Shown: positions 19,153 through 29,300 of the stretch, piece after piece
Layout: every line of letters begins with the position of its first letter
Position numbering within the stretch: position 1 is the first letter of the stretch
NCBI RefSeq assembly: GCF_004011805.1
Contig: NZ_ML137199.1
Location: 126,088-190,087, forward strand
DNA from: Piscinibacter defluvii
GTDB lineage: Bacteria; Pseudomonadota; Gammaproteobacteria; Burkholderiales; Burkholderiaceae_C
Reading direction: 5' to 3'
Length of the DNA: 64,000 bases
Notes under the pieces: generated by a model
What the model was told of the DNA's origin: nothing
The model's database searches: none
The model's input: only the letters and a program-made list of their open reading frames with translations
Translations under genes and position numbers: made by a program

Positions 19153-21021
19153 ATGAAGGTGATCAAGTGGCTGGTGGCGGTGTTCGCCACCCTGATGCTG
19201 GCGGCGTGCGGGAGCGGCGGCTGCGACGCCGGTTCGTCGCCGCTGACGGGTTCGTCGGCTTGCGGCGGCGATGACGGCGGCACGACGACGGCGCAGTCCA
19301 TCGACATGCTGGCCAGCGCGGTCCAGCTGGGCACCGGCGCGAACGCGTCGGTCACCATCACGGCCATCGTCAAGGGGGCCGGCAACGTCAGCCTTGCCGA
19401 CACCGCCGTCAGCTTCTCGACCAGCAGCGGCACGCTGACCTCGGCCAGCGCCACCACGGATTCCGCCGGCGTCGCCACGGCCACGCTCTCGGCCGGCGGC
19501 GACAAGTCGAACCGGACCATCACCGTCACGGCGACCTCCGGCTCGGCCGTCGGCACGCTGCAGGTGGCCGTCGCGGGGACGACGCTGTCGTTCTCCGGCG
19601 CCACCACGGTGACGCTGGGCGCGAACAGCACGGTCGCGGTCAAGGCTACGGACTCACAGGGCGTGGCCATCGCCAACCTGCCGATCACCGTGGCGAGCAG
19701 CCTGAACAACGGACTGTCTGCCACCTCGGTGACCACGGACTCGCTGGGCAGCGCCTCAGTGACCTACACCGCCACCAACCCCGGCACCGACACGCTGACC
19801 TTCGACGGTGGCGGAGCCACCACCACCGCCACGCTGCAGATCAGCGGTGAGAACTTCGTCTTCACGAGCCCGGCGGCCAACGCGCAGATTCCGGTCGGCA
19901 CGGCGACCGCGGTGAGCGTGCGTTACCTGCAGAACGGGAACCCGGTGTCGGGTCGCACCGTGAACTTCGCAGCCACCGGCGGCACGATCACGCCGAGCAG
20001 CGCGGTGACCAACGCGAGCGGCATCGCGACGGCCAGCGTGACGTCGACCACGGCCGGCCCGGCCACGCTGCAGGCCACGCTGACCGGCGCCACCACGGCG
20101 CAGGCCACGGTGCTGGTCGACTTTGTGTCGCTGGCGCCGAACAAGCTGGTACTGCAGGTCACGCCAACGGCGATCGGCCCGAATTCCAGCGGGTCGACCG
20201 GCAACCGGGCCGACGTTCTGGCCACGGTGACCGACGTGAACGGCAACCCGGTCAAGAACGCGGTGGTCAACTTCACGCGTGTCGAAGATCCGAGCGGCGG
20301 TGACCTGTCGCAGGCTTCGGCGACGACCGACGGCAGCGGCCAGGCCAAGGTCGAGTACATCGCCGGCGCGCTGACCACGGCCAGCAACGGCGTCAAGTTG
20401 CGCGCCTCGGTGGCATCGAACGCGAGTGTGTTCGGCACGGCCGCACTGACGGTCAACCAGAGCGCGCTGTTCATCGCTCTCGGCACCGGCAACGTGATCG
20501 AGAACCTCGACGAGCAGACCTACAAGAAGGATTGGGTGGCCTACGTGACGGATGCCAACGGCATCGCCGTCGAAGGCGTGACGCTAACCTTCAAGGTGCT
20601 GCCGGTGGCCTATGGGGTCGGCACGCTGGGCTGGAACGGCAAGTCCTGGGTCTACACAAACAACGTGAGCTTCTGCAAGAACGAGGACCTCGACTTCGAC
20701 GGCGTGCTCGATGGAGCCACCGAGGACAAGAACTCCAATGGCGTGCTCGAACCCGGCAACGTGATCTCGGTGACGCCGGGCAACGCGAAGACCGACTCGA
20801 CCGGACGCATCACCGTATCCCTGGTCTACGCCGAGAGCTATGCGCCTTGGGTCAGAGTGAGGCTGCGTGCCGAGGCCGTGGTGGCCGGCACCGAGTCGAG
20901 CAAGGAGGCCGAGTTCGTCGTCAACGGCCTCGCGTCCGACTTCACCAGCGAGACCGTACCGCCGGCTGGCGCCACCAGCCCGTTCGGCACCACCCCGGGC
21001 ACCTGCGCGGCCTATCCGTGA
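19153..21021 (+). CDS. Ig-like (Big-1 type) repeat lipoprotein with calcium-loop-like motif
   Basis: This is a 622-residue predicted lipoprotein with lipobox LAAC (Cys 19). After a Gly/Ser/Cys-rich linker it carries about four bacterial Ig-like repeats (roughly 47-140, 141-235, 236-325, 326-436). Each has the Big-1 pattern of an Asp-Ser-x-Gly-x-Ala turn (TTDSAGVATA, TTDSLGSASV, TNASGIATAS, TTDGSGQAKV). A C-terminal domain holds an Asp/Asn-rich stretch at 511-534 (DLDFDGVLDGATEDKNSNG) that resembles EF-hand or thrombospondin-type calcium loops. It sits between pilQ and aroK. Surface or periplasmic adhesion, or a structural role at the pilus secretin, is possible but unproven. Confidence 0.82.
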   Translation: MKVIKWLVAVFATLMLAACGSGGCDAGSSPLTGSSACGGDDGGTTTAQSIDMLASAVQLGTGANASVTITAIVKGAGNVSLADTAVSFSTSSGTLTSASATTDSAGVATATLSAGGDKSNRTITVTATSGSAVGTLQVAVAGTTLSFSGATTVTLGANSTVAVKATDSQGVAIANLPITVASSLNNGLSATSVTTDSLGSASVTYTATNPGTDTLTFDGGGATTTATLQISGENFVFTSPAANAQIPVGTATAVSVRYLQNGNPVSGRTVNFAATGGTITPSSAVTNASGIATASVTSTTAGPATLQATLTGATTAQATVLVDFVSLAPNKLVLQVTPTAIGPNSSGSTGNRADVLATVTDVNGNPVKNAVVNFTRVEDPSGGDLSQASATTDGSGQAKVEYIAGALTTASNGVKLRASVASNASVFGTAALTVNQSALFIALGTGNVIENLDEQTYKKDWVAYVTDANGIAVEGVTLTFKVLPVAYGVGTLGWNGKSWVYTNNVSFCKNEDLDFDGVLDGATEDKNSNGVLEPGNVISVTPGNAKTDSTGRITVSLVYAESYAPWVRVRLRAEAVVAGTESSKEAEFVVNGLASDFTSETVPPAGATSPFGTTPGTCAAYP

Positions 21022-21040
21022 TTCGCGCGATGATGCGAGG

Positions 21041-21604
21041 GTGCTGATCTCCCTCGTCGCCATGCCCGGCGGTGGCAAGTCCACCGTCGGGCGTCATCTT
21101 TCTCGGGCCCTGAACGTCGCCTTCGTCGACGCCGACACCGAGATCGAGCGCCGCATCGGCTGCCCGATCCGGGTGTTCTTCGAACGCGAGGGCGAGGCGC
21201 GTTTCCGCGACATCGAGCAGGAGGTGATCGCGGAGCTCGCGCAGCGGCCGAGCGGCGTGATCGCCACCGGCGGCGGCGCGGTGCTGCGCGAGGCGAACCG
21301 GCGCGCGCTGCGCGACCACAGCACGGCGGTCTACCTGCGCTCCACGCCGGAGGAGCTGTTCCGCCGCCTGCGCCACGACACGCACCGGCCGCTGCTGCAG
21401 GTGGCCGACCCGCTGCGCAAGCTGCGCGAGCTGTTCGCCGAACGCGACCCGCTGTACCGCCAGACCGCCCACTTCGTCATCGAGACCGGCCGCCCGTCGG
21501 TGCCGACGCTGGTGAACATGATCCTGATGCAGCTCGAACTGGCGGGCGTGCTCGATTCGTCCACCGTGCCCTCACCGGTCGAGCCGCGCCCGCCGCAGCG
21601 CTGA
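21041..21604 (+). CDS. aroK: Shikimate kinase
   Basis: This enzyme phosphorylates shikimate at the 3-hydroxyl in aromatic amino-acid synthesis. The 187-residue protein has the P-loop [14 protein letters not shown], the shikimate-binding DADTEIERR with [14 protein letters not shown], the GGGAVLR motif, and the lid region [11 protein letters not shown]. The GTG at 21041 is chosen because it opens at the first beta strand ([10 protein letters not shown]); upstream ATG codons are out of frame. The P-loop reads MPGGGKS where many homologues have MGAGKS, but the key Gly-Lys-Ser are present. aroB follows after 29 bases. Confidence 0.92.
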   Translation: MLISLVAMPGGGKSTVGRHLSRALNVAFVDADTEIERRIGCPIRVFFEREGEARFRDIEQEVIAELAQRPSGVIATGGGAVLREANRRALRDHSTAVYLRSTPEELFRRLRHDTHRPLLQVADPLRKLRELFAERDPLYRQTAHFVIETGRPSVPTLVNMILMQLELAGVLDSSTVPSPVEPRPPQR

Positions 21605-21633
21605 CGCGCCGGGCCGGGCCTACACTGCGGCCC

Positions 21634-22737
21634 ATGACCCCTTCCACCGGCATCGCCGCCCGCGTCGGCATCGCGCTCGACGGCGGACGCAGCTACGACA
21701 TCCTGATCGGCGCCGGCCTGCTCGGCGACGCCGCCGCCTTCGAGGGCCTGCCGCGTGCCAGCGGCGCGCTGATCGTCAGCAACACCGAAGTGGCGCCGCG
21801 CTACGCCGACGCGCTGGCGCGCACGCTGCGCACGCGTTACGCGCGCGTCGAGGTGCTGGCGCTGCCCGATGGCGAGCAGCACAAGGACTGGGCCGGCCTG
21901 AACCGCATCTTCGACGCGCTGCTGGGCGGCGGCTTCGACCGCAAGACGCTGCTGTTTGCGCTCGGCGGCGGGGTGGTGGGCGACCTGACCGGCTTCGCCG
22001 CGGCCTGCTACATGCGCGGGGTGCCGTTCGTGCAGGTGCCCACGACGCTGCTGGCGCAGGTGGATTCCTCGGTCGGCGGCAAGACGGCGGTGAACCACCC
22101 GCTGGGCAAGAACATGATCGGCGCGTTCTACCAGCCGCTGCGCGTGATCGCCGACCTCGCCATGCTCGACAGCCTGCCGCCGCGCGAGGTGTCGGCCGGC
22201 CTGGCCGAGGTCATCAAGTACGGCCCGATCGCCGACGACGCCTTCCTCGCGTGGATCGAGGCCAACCTGGACGCGCTGCGCGCGCGCGACCGCGCCGCCC
22301 TGGTGCATGCGGTGCGGCGCTCGTGCGAGATCAAGGCCGAAGTGGTCGGCCAGGACGAGCGCGAGGCCGGGCTGCGCGCGATCCTGAACTTCGGCCACAC
22401 CTTCGGCCACGCCATCGAGACCGGCCTGGGCTACGGCGAATGGCTGCATGGCGAGGCCGTCGGCTGCGGCATGGTGATGGCAGCCGAGCTGTCGGTGCGG
22501 CTCGGGCTGGTGCCGGCCGCCTACGCGGCGCGGCTGAAGGCGCTGATCGGCCGCGCCGGCCTGCCGGTGGTCGGCCCGCGCCTCGGGGCCGCACGCTACC
22601 TCGAGCTGATGCGCCATGACAAGAAGGCCGAGGGTGGAGAGATCCGCTTCGTGGTCATCGAGTCGCCCGGCCGTGCGGGGCTGCGCGCAGCGCCCGATGC
22701 GCTGGTCGCGCAGGTGATCGAGGACTGCTGCCGCTAG
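21634..22737 (+). CDS. aroB: 3-dehydroquinate synthase
   Basis: AroB converts DAHP to 3-dehydroquinate using NAD and zinc, the second step of the shikimate pathway. The 367-residue protein has the NAD-binding [13 protein letters not shown], the substrate region [21 protein letters not shown] with the conserved [11 protein letters not shown], and zinc ligands in the EVIKYG Glu, [10 protein letters not shown] and HGEAVG. Length and motifs are complete. It lies in the widespread pilQ-(x)-aroK-aroB block, followed by dgt after 13 bases. Confidence 0.96.
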   Translation: MTPSTGIAARVGIALDGGRSYDILIGAGLLGDAAAFEGLPRASGALIVSNTEVAPRYADALARTLRTRYARVEVLALPDGEQHKDWAGLNRIFDALLGGGFDRKTLLFALGGGVVGDLTGFAAACYMRGVPFVQVPTTLLAQVDSSVGGKTAVNHPLGKNMIGAFYQPLRVIADLAMLDSLPPREVSAGLAEVIKYGPIADDAFLAWIEANLDALRARDRAALVHAVRRSCEIKAEVVGQDEREAGLRAILNFGHTFGHAIETGLGYGEWLHGEAVGCGMVMAAELSVRLGLVPAAYAARLKALIGRAGLPVVGPRLGAARYLELMRHDKKAEGGEIRFVVIESPGRAGLRAAPDALVAQVIEDCCR

Positions 22738-22750
22738 GTCCGGCCGCGCC

Positions 22751-23935
22751 ATGGATCCGTTTGCCGCCGGCCTGCGCGCCTGCGCGAGCGACCCGTCCCG
22801 CTCGCGCGGCCGACGCCATGCCGAGCCGCCGGCGCCGGGCCGCAACGACTTCCAGCGCGACCGCGACCGCATCGTGCACAGCACGGCGTTCCGCCGCCTG
22901 GTCTACAAGACGCAGGTCTTCCTCAACCACGAGGGCGACCTGTTCCGCACCCGCCTGACACATTCGCTCGAGGTGGCCCAGCTGGCGCGTGCGATCGCAC
23001 GCCGACTGGGCCTGCACGAGGACCTCTGCGAGGCCATCGCGCTGGCGCACGATCTCGGCCACACGCCCTTCGGCCACGCCGGCCAGGACGCGCTCGATGC
23101 CTGCCTGCGCGAGGCCGCGCCCGGCAGCGGCGGCTTCGAGCACAACCTGCAGAGCCTGCGCGTGGTCGACGCGCTGGAGCAGCGCTACGCCGGTTTCGAC
23201 GGCCTGAACCTCAGCTTCGAGACGCGCGAGGGCATCCTCAAGCATTGCTCGCGCCGCCATGCCGCCGAACTGGAGCGGATCGAACCCGGCGGGGTCGGGC
23301 GCCGTTTCATCGACGGTACCCGTCCCGGCCTGGAGGCGCAGGTGTGCAACCTGGCCGACGAGATCGCCTACAACACGCACGATGTCGACGACGGCGTACG
23401 CGCCGGGCTGCTGCAGGCCGACCAGCTGCTCGGCCTGCCGCTGTTCGCGCGCCACCACGCGCAGGCGCTGCACGAGCACCCCGGGCTCGCTGGCCGGCGG
23501 CTGCTGTACGAGACGCTGCGCCGCATGCTGTCGGCCCAGGTGCACGATCTCGTGGCCTGCTCCGAGCAACTGCTCCAGCGCCATGACCCGGCCGACGCCG
23601 ACGCCGCGCGCCGAGCACCGCCGCTGATCGCGTTCAGCGAGCCCTGCGCCGGCGAACTCGGAGAGCTGAAGCGCTTCCTGCGGCGCGCGCTCTACCGCCA
23701 TCCGCGCGTGGTGGCCACCACCGACGGCGGGCGCCGGGTGATCCGTGAACTGTTCCACGCCTACCTTGCCGAACCCGGCCGCATGCCGGACGAACACGCG
23801 CGCCGCGAGCCGCGCCCGGAGGCGGTGGCCGACTACATCGCCGGCATGACCGACCGCTTCGCGCTGCGCGAGCACGCACGGCTCTACGGCCCGGCCTTCT
23901 CCGCGGCGCTGCAGCGCCAGCTCGACACCGACTGA
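22751..23935 (+). CDS. dgt: Deoxyguanosinetriphosphate triphosphohydrolase-like protein
   Basis: This HD-domain hydrolase removes triphosphate from dNTPs. The 394-residue product shows RNDFQRDRDRIVHSTAFRRL, the HD motifs in RTRLTHSLEVAQ and ALAHDLGHTPFGHAG, and CNLADEIAYNTHDVDDG with the remaining metal-binding Asp. Length corresponds to the dGTPase-like type 2 subfamily, so true dGTP specificity is not assured. It is the last gene of the aro block; pilV starts 98 bases later. Confidence 0.92.
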   Translation: MDPFAAGLRACASDPSRSRGRRHAEPPAPGRNDFQRDRDRIVHSTAFRRLVYKTQVFLNHEGDLFRTRLTHSLEVAQLARAIARRLGLHEDLCEAIALAHDLGHTPFGHAGQDALDACLREAAPGSGGFEHNLQSLRVVDALEQRYAGFDGLNLSFETREGILKHCSRRHAAELERIEPGGVGRRFIDGTRPGLEAQVCNLADEIAYNTHDVDDGVRAGLLQADQLLGLPLFARHHAQALHEHPGLAGRRLLYETLRRMLSAQVHDLVACSEQLLQRHDPADADAARRAPPLIAFSEPCAGELGELKRFLRRALYRHPRVVATTDGGRRVIRELFHAYLAEPGRMPDEHARREPRPEAVADYIAGMTDRFALREHARLYGPAFSAALQRQLDTD

Positions 23936-24033
23936 GGTGCCCGAGGCGGCGCGGCGGACGAGCGGCCGCCGGCGCGCGATGGGCGGCACGCCGGGGCGTT
24001 GCCCGGCTGCCGGCGGCCGACAAGAATCGCCAC

Positions 24034-24627
24034 ATGAAGATCACCGTCACTCCGGTGCGCCCGGTCACCCAGCGCGGCTTCACGCTGCTGGAGGTGCTGG
24101 TCGCGATCGTCGTGCTCTCCTTCGGCGTGCTGGGCGTCGTCGGCCTTCAGGCCATGGCCCTGCAGGCGAACAAGGAGGCGCGCTACCAGTCCACCGCGGT
24201 GGCGCTGGCGCGCGAGCTGGGCGACATGATGCGCAGCACCAAGAACATCGCCCGCGACACCAACGCGGGGGCGAATCCCTACCTGGTCGACTTCTCCGCG
24301 CCGGGCGCGCTGCCCGCGGCGCCGAGCGACTGCTTCGCCGTCTCCTGCCCGACGCAGCTCTCGGTGGCGCAGTTCAACATGCGCGAGTGGCTCGGCCGCA
24401 TCAGCGCGGCGGTGCCCGGTGTGCGCGTGGTGGTCTGCTTCGACGACAACCCGTATTCGGCCGACGGCCGCCCGCGCTGGGCCTGCGATGGCGGCGCCAC
24501 CAAGACCTCGGTGGTGAAGATCGGCTGGGCGCGCCAGTCGACCGACGCCAACGCGAACGACCTCGACCGCGTCACCGCCGGCGGCACCGGCGTGCCGGCG
24601 GTCGTGCTCCCGCTGATCGCCGACTGA
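24034..24627 (+). CDS. pilV: Type IV pilus modification/minor pilin PilV
   Basis: This is a 197-residue minor pilin of the priming complex. It has a prepilin leader with the cleavage site QRG/FTLLEVLVA, Glu at mature position 5, and the long hydrophobic helix IVVLSFGVLGVVGLQAMAL characteristic of PilV. The globular part contains four Cys that may form disulfides. It opens the pilV-W-X-Y1-E-fimT operon, and pilW starts three bases after the stop. The 98-base upstream spacer contains no sigma-54 site with correct spacing. Confidence 0.92.
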   Translation: MKITVTPVRPVTQRGFTLLEVLVAIVVLSFGVLGVVGLQAMALQANKEARYQSTAVALARELGDMMRSTKNIARDTNAGANPYLVDFSAPGALPAAPSDCFAVSCPTQLSVAQFNMREWLGRISAAVPGVRVVVCFDDNPYSADGRPRWACDGGATKTSVVKIGWARQSTDANANDLDRVTAGGTGVPAVVLPLIAD

Positions 24628-24629
24628 CC

Positions 24630-25691
24630 ATGACGATGAACGCCACTCCGCTCGCGCGCCGGCAACAGGCCGGCCTCACGCTGGTCGAACTGCTGGTGGC
24701 CATGGCGCTCGGCCTGCTGATCGCCGGCGCGGCGGTCGCCACGCTGGTCATCGGCCGCCAGGGTTTCAACGCGGTCGACAGCAGCACGCAGCTGCGCGAG
24801 AACGCGCGCTTCGCGGCCAGCCTGATCCAGCGCATCGGCATCCAGGCCGGCTACGAGAACAACGCCGGCGGCAACTTCACCCCCTGGCGGCTGTTCTGCG
24901 GCACGCCCGGCGCCACCGTGCCGTGCGGCATCGGCGGCGACACCAACCCGGGTGTGCGTGCCTACGACAACGCGGTGATCGCCAACCTGGCCGCGCTGCC
25001 CGGCGGCCTGGCCCACGAGAGCCGCGGTGCGGCCTGTGCCGTGCCGGACACGAGCTGCCAGAACGGCAGCGACGTCCTGATGATCCGCTACTTCGGCGAC
25101 ACCCGCCCCGGGGCGGCGGTCGGCAGCGGCTCGATGATCAACTGTGCCGGCATGAACGAGCCGGAGAATCCGGCGCCGGCCTACAGCATCTTCCACGTGG
25201 TGCGCAGCGCCGCCGGCGAGCCGACGCTGGTGTGCGCCTTCGTCAACCCGACCACCGGCGCCTGGCAGCAGGTGCCTCTGGTCGAGGGCGTCGAAGGCTT
25301 CCAGCTGCTGTTCGGCGTCGACGGCGTGGCGCCCGGCGCCGCGCCGCCGGTGCTGCAGCTGCCGCTGAACATCAACAACGTCGGCAACGACACCGTGCCC
25401 GAGCGCTACCTGCGCGCCAGCGAGCTCGACGTGGCCGGCAACCCGGCGGCCACCGCGGACAACTGGCGCCGCGTGCGCGCCATCCGCGTCGGCCTGGTGG
25501 TGCGCGGCGGCGCGAACTCCGCGGTCGACCGCGCCAGCAGCGGCCGCACGATCGACGTGCTCGGCAACGGCTTCTTCAATGCCGCCGACGTCGGCTCGCG
25601 CCTGGTGGTGCCCGCCGACGGCCGGCTGCGCCAGACCCTGGTGTTCACGATCCACCTGCGCAACCCGCAGTACGTGTTCCCGAATTCCTGA
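24630..25691 (+). CDS. pilW: Type IV pilus minor pilin PilW
   Basis: PilW is a minor pilin of the tip complex. The 353-residue product has the prepilin cleavage site QAG/LTLVELLVA with Glu5, a single N-terminal helix, and the PilW-typical block SSTQLRENARFAASLI followed by IQAGYENN. The C-terminal region has AIRVGLVVRG and the ending RNPQYVFPNS. The ATG at 24630 sits three bases after the pilV stop. Its length is at the upper end of the usual PilW range. Confidence 0.92.
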   Translation: MTMNATPLARRQQAGLTLVELLVAMALGLLIAGAAVATLVIGRQGFNAVDSSTQLRENARFAASLIQRIGIQAGYENNAGGNFTPWRLFCGTPGATVPCGIGGDTNPGVRAYDNAVIANLAALPGGLAHESRGAACAVPDTSCQNGSDVLMIRYFGDTRPGAAVGSGSMINCAGMNEPENPAPAYSIFHVVRSAAGEPTLVCAFVNPTTGAWQQVPLVEGVEGFQLLFGVDGVAPGAAPPVLQLPLNINNVGNDTVPERYLRASELDVAGNPAATADNWRRVRAIRVGLVVRGGANSAVDRASSGRTIDVLGNGFFNAADVGSRLVVPADGRLRQTLVFTIHLRNPQYVFPNS

Positions 25692-25704
25692 CCCGGACGC
25701 CGCC

Positions 25705-26337
25705 ATGCACAAGCCCTCCCTGCTCCCACCGCCGCATGCCCAGCGTGGTGTGACGCTGGTCGTCGTGCTGCTGATCCTGGTGGTCGTGACCATCCTCGGC
25801 ATCGGCGGCGCGCAGATCGCGCTGCTGGGCGAGCGCTCGACGCGCTACGACCGTGACAATCTCGTGGCCACGCAGTCGGCCGAATCGGCCCTGATGGACG
25901 CCGAGTTCGACATCGCCGGGCCGAACGCCTTCGCCGGCAACCGCGTGGCGCAGTTCAGCCCGTCCAACACCGGCATCTTCGTGCCCGATTGCGGCACCGC
26001 CGGCCTCTCGCTGGGCCTGTGCGAGCCCAAGCCCGAGACGCAGAAGCCGGTCTGGCTGACCGTCGACTTCCTCGACAACGACCCGGCCACCGCCCGCACC
26101 GTCGAGTACGGGCAGTTCACCGGCGGCCAGTTCGACGCCGGCGGCGTCGGCATCAAGCCGGCGCGCAAGCCGCGCTACATGGTCGAGGTACTGGACGACC
26201 AGGCGTGGGGCTCCAGCGCCAAGTACGACCCGGGCAAGCCGCAGCTGAAGCTGTACCGGGTGACCGCGATGGGTTTCGGCCCGCGCGAGGACATCCAGGT
26301 CGTGATGCAGATGACCTACAGGAAGGACAGGGACTAA
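25705..26337 (+). CDS. pilX: Type IV pilus minor pilin PilX
   Basis: PilX is the fourth priming-complex component, 210 residues. After MHKPSLLPPPHAQRG comes the hydrophobic helix VTLVVVLLILVVVTILGIGGAQIALL with the PilX-type pattern. Mature position 5 is Val, not Glu; this is known for PilX/GspK-like tip pilins, which sit at the top of the complex. The helix is followed by NLVATQSAESALMDAE, a family mark. It is cotranscribed with pilW (13 bases) and pilY1 (3 bases). Confidence 0.9.
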   Translation: MHKPSLLPPPHAQRGVTLVVVLLILVVVTILGIGGAQIALLGERSTRYDRDNLVATQSAESALMDAEFDIAGPNAFAGNRVAQFSPSNTGIFVPDCGTAGLSLGLCEPKPETQKPVWLTVDFLDNDPATARTVEYGQFTGGQFDAGGVGIKPARKPRYMVEVLDDQAWGSSAKYDPGKPQLKLYRVTAMGFGPREDIQVVMQMTYRKDRD

Positions 26338-26340
26338 GCC

Positions 26341-29300
26341 ATGTCTCGACTCATGAACCTGCTGCAAGCCGTCGGCACCAGCCGTTCGGCCCGCTGGATC
26401 GGTGCCCCGGTGCTGATCGCCGCGGCCTTCGCGTCGCTGCTGAGCCAGAGCCAGACGCCGCTGCCGCCCACGGTGGCGCTGGCCGCTGAGCCGCTGTACG
26501 CCCGCGGCGCACGCGCCAAGCCGACGCTGACGCTGGCACTGTCGGTCGAGTTCCCGACCGTGGGCGCGCAGTACGTGAGTTCGCCGGGCGCCACCAGCGA
26601 CAACACCTACGCGCCGACCACCAAGTACATCGGCTACTTCGACACCGAGAGCTGCTACAGCTACGTCAACGATGCCGATGCGACGCTGCGCCGCTTCGAC
26701 CGCATCGGCGCGGCCACCAACCGCACCTGCGGCGGCACCGGCTTCAGCGGCAACTTCATGAACTGGGCCACCAGCTCGGCGATCGACGTGCTGCGCCTGG
26801 GCCTGACCGGCGGCGACCGCGTGGTCGACACGGGCACACTGACCGTGCTGCAGCGCGCCGTGCTGCCCAACACCAGCGTCTCGAACAACTTCTGGAACGG
26901 CTCGAACTTCCCGTCCAAGGTGCTGACCGCGGCGCTCGCCGCCGGTGCCGTGCCTGATGTGCTGCGCGGCGCCCACACCGGCGACATCTACATCGCCAAC
27001 TGCCTGAACCGAGTGCACTTCGGCACCCAGGCCACGGGCAGCTGCGCCACGCCGGGCAACAACTCCAACCTCGGCACCGGGGCGGCGGTGACACCGGTGC
27101 TCGGTGTCGTCACGAACTACACCGGCACCTTGCCGTCGGACTTCTCCGCCACGGCCTGCGCGGCCGAGAACGGCACCTGCGCCGTGACCGGCACGGTGGA
27201 GGTGGCCTATGGCGCGGGCACGAACTGGCGCCTGATGACCACCAACACGAACGTCGCCTGCAACAACGCGACCTTCGGCGACCCGATCGTCGGCACCGTG
27301 AAGGCCTGCTACACGCGGCCGGTGGCGCCGGCCAGCGGCGGCCTCACGTCGGACGGCTTCTTCTACTCCCGCGTGCGTGTGTGCGAGAGCTCCGGCGGCG
27401 TGCTCACCGATCCGCGCATCGACCTGTGCCAGCGCTACCCATCGGGCAACTACAAGCCGGTGGGCAACCTGCAGAAGTACAGCGACCGGGTGCGCGTGGC
27501 CGCCTTCGGCTATCTGAACCACAGCCCGGGCGACCCGCAGCGCCATGGCGGCGTGCTGCGTGCGCCGATGAAGTACGTCGGCGACAAGTCCTTCGACGCG
27601 AACTTCAACCTGGTCACCGGCGCCAACCCGGTGCGCGAGTGGGACGACGTGACCGGCGTGTTCCTGCGCGACCCGGACTCCGGCGGCGGCCCCAACAGCG
27701 GCACGGGCAGCAACTGGCCCGGGCAGCCGATCAGCGGCGTGATCAACTACCTGAACCAGTTCGGCCGCCACGGCACCTTCGGCCAGTACAAGACCTACGA
27801 CCCGGTGGGCGAGCTTTACTACGAGAGCATGCGCTACATCCAGGGCCTGCAGCCGACCAACATCGACTCCACGGTGGGCCATTCCGCCATCACCGGCATC
27901 ACCGACACGATGCGTGACGGCTTCCCCGTCTACACCAGCTACACCGACCCGCATCCGGCCGTCTCCGGCATGACGGACTACAGCTGCGTGCGCAACAACA
28001 TCGTGGGCATCGGCGACGTCAACACGCACAACGACCGCTACGTGCCCGGCAACCCGTCCACGCGCACCGGCAAGGGTGACGCGGCGCGCACCGCCAGCGA
28101 CGCCGCCAACGAGCCCGACTTCTACTTCTGGACCAAGGTGGTCGGCGGGTTCGAGTCCAACAACTCGGTCACCTACACCGACGGCAAGGGCGTCTCGCGC
28201 ACCACCAGCAACCCCAACACGCCGGTGACGGCGCGCTGGGGCATGGAGAACCAGAACATCGGTGCCGACGCCGCGTCGTACTACATGGCCGGCATCGCCT
28301 ACTGGGCCAACACGCACGACATCCGAGGCAACCAGTGGAGCGATACCGCCAAGCGCCGCCCCGGGATGCGCGTGACGACCTACTGGCTGGACGTCAACGA
28401 GTACGGCCAGCAGACCGACCCGACCGTGCACCGCGTGCGCAACCAGTTCTACTTCGCGGCCAAGTACGGCGGCTTCAAGGACGTGACCGAGAGCGGCAAC
28501 CCGTTCAAGAAGCTGGCCCCGGGCACCAAGCCGTCGGACAACAACTTCGTCAACGACCCGGACAACCTGAACTGGGAGCGCCAGACTGCCGACCTGACGA
28601 AGAAGGAGGCCAAGAACTACTTCCTGTCCAGCTCGGCGCAGGAGGTGCTCGACGCACTCGACCAGATCTTCGCCAACATCGCCTCCGAGGCGGCCTCGAT
28701 CGCCGGCGGTGCGATCTCCACGCAGCGTCTCACCACCTCGGGCGGCCTGGTCTACCAGGCGCAGTTCGACCCGGCCGACTGGAGCGGCGACCTGGTCGCC
28801 TACCCGGTCTCGCTGGCCGCCAGCGGCACCTCGGTGTCGATCGGCACGCTGCAGAACTCGCCCTGGCGCAACCTGGCGGGTGACGCCGTCGGCGCCTCGG
28901 GCAAGCTCGACGACCGCAGCATCGCCTCGCGCAACATCTATGTCGGCTACTACAGCGGCTCGGGCACCGGGTTGTTCAACACGGCCGAGTTCGTCTGGAG
29001 CGGCAGCCTGCCGACCCAGATCAAGGATGCGATGAAGCTGCCGCCCGGCGGCTCGACTCCCGACTCCGACACGATCGGCGAAGCGCGCCTGAACTACCTG
29101 CGCGGCGAGCGTGCCTCCGAGGCCGGAACCGGCGTGGTGTTCCGTCGTCGCAGCGGCCGCCTGGGCGACATCGTCAACTCCGGCGTGGCCTTCTCCGGCG
29201 CGCCGACCAAGAACATCTCCGACAGCTCCTACGCCTCGTTCGAGTCGACCAACCGCAACCGCGTCAAGGCGCTGTTCGTCGGCGCCAACGACGGCATGCT

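Noticed and set aside
23985-24015. A sigma-54-like GGCAC...TTGC upstream of pilV
   Set aside because: Eight bases separate the two halves, where about four are needed, so the -24/-12 spacing is wrong.
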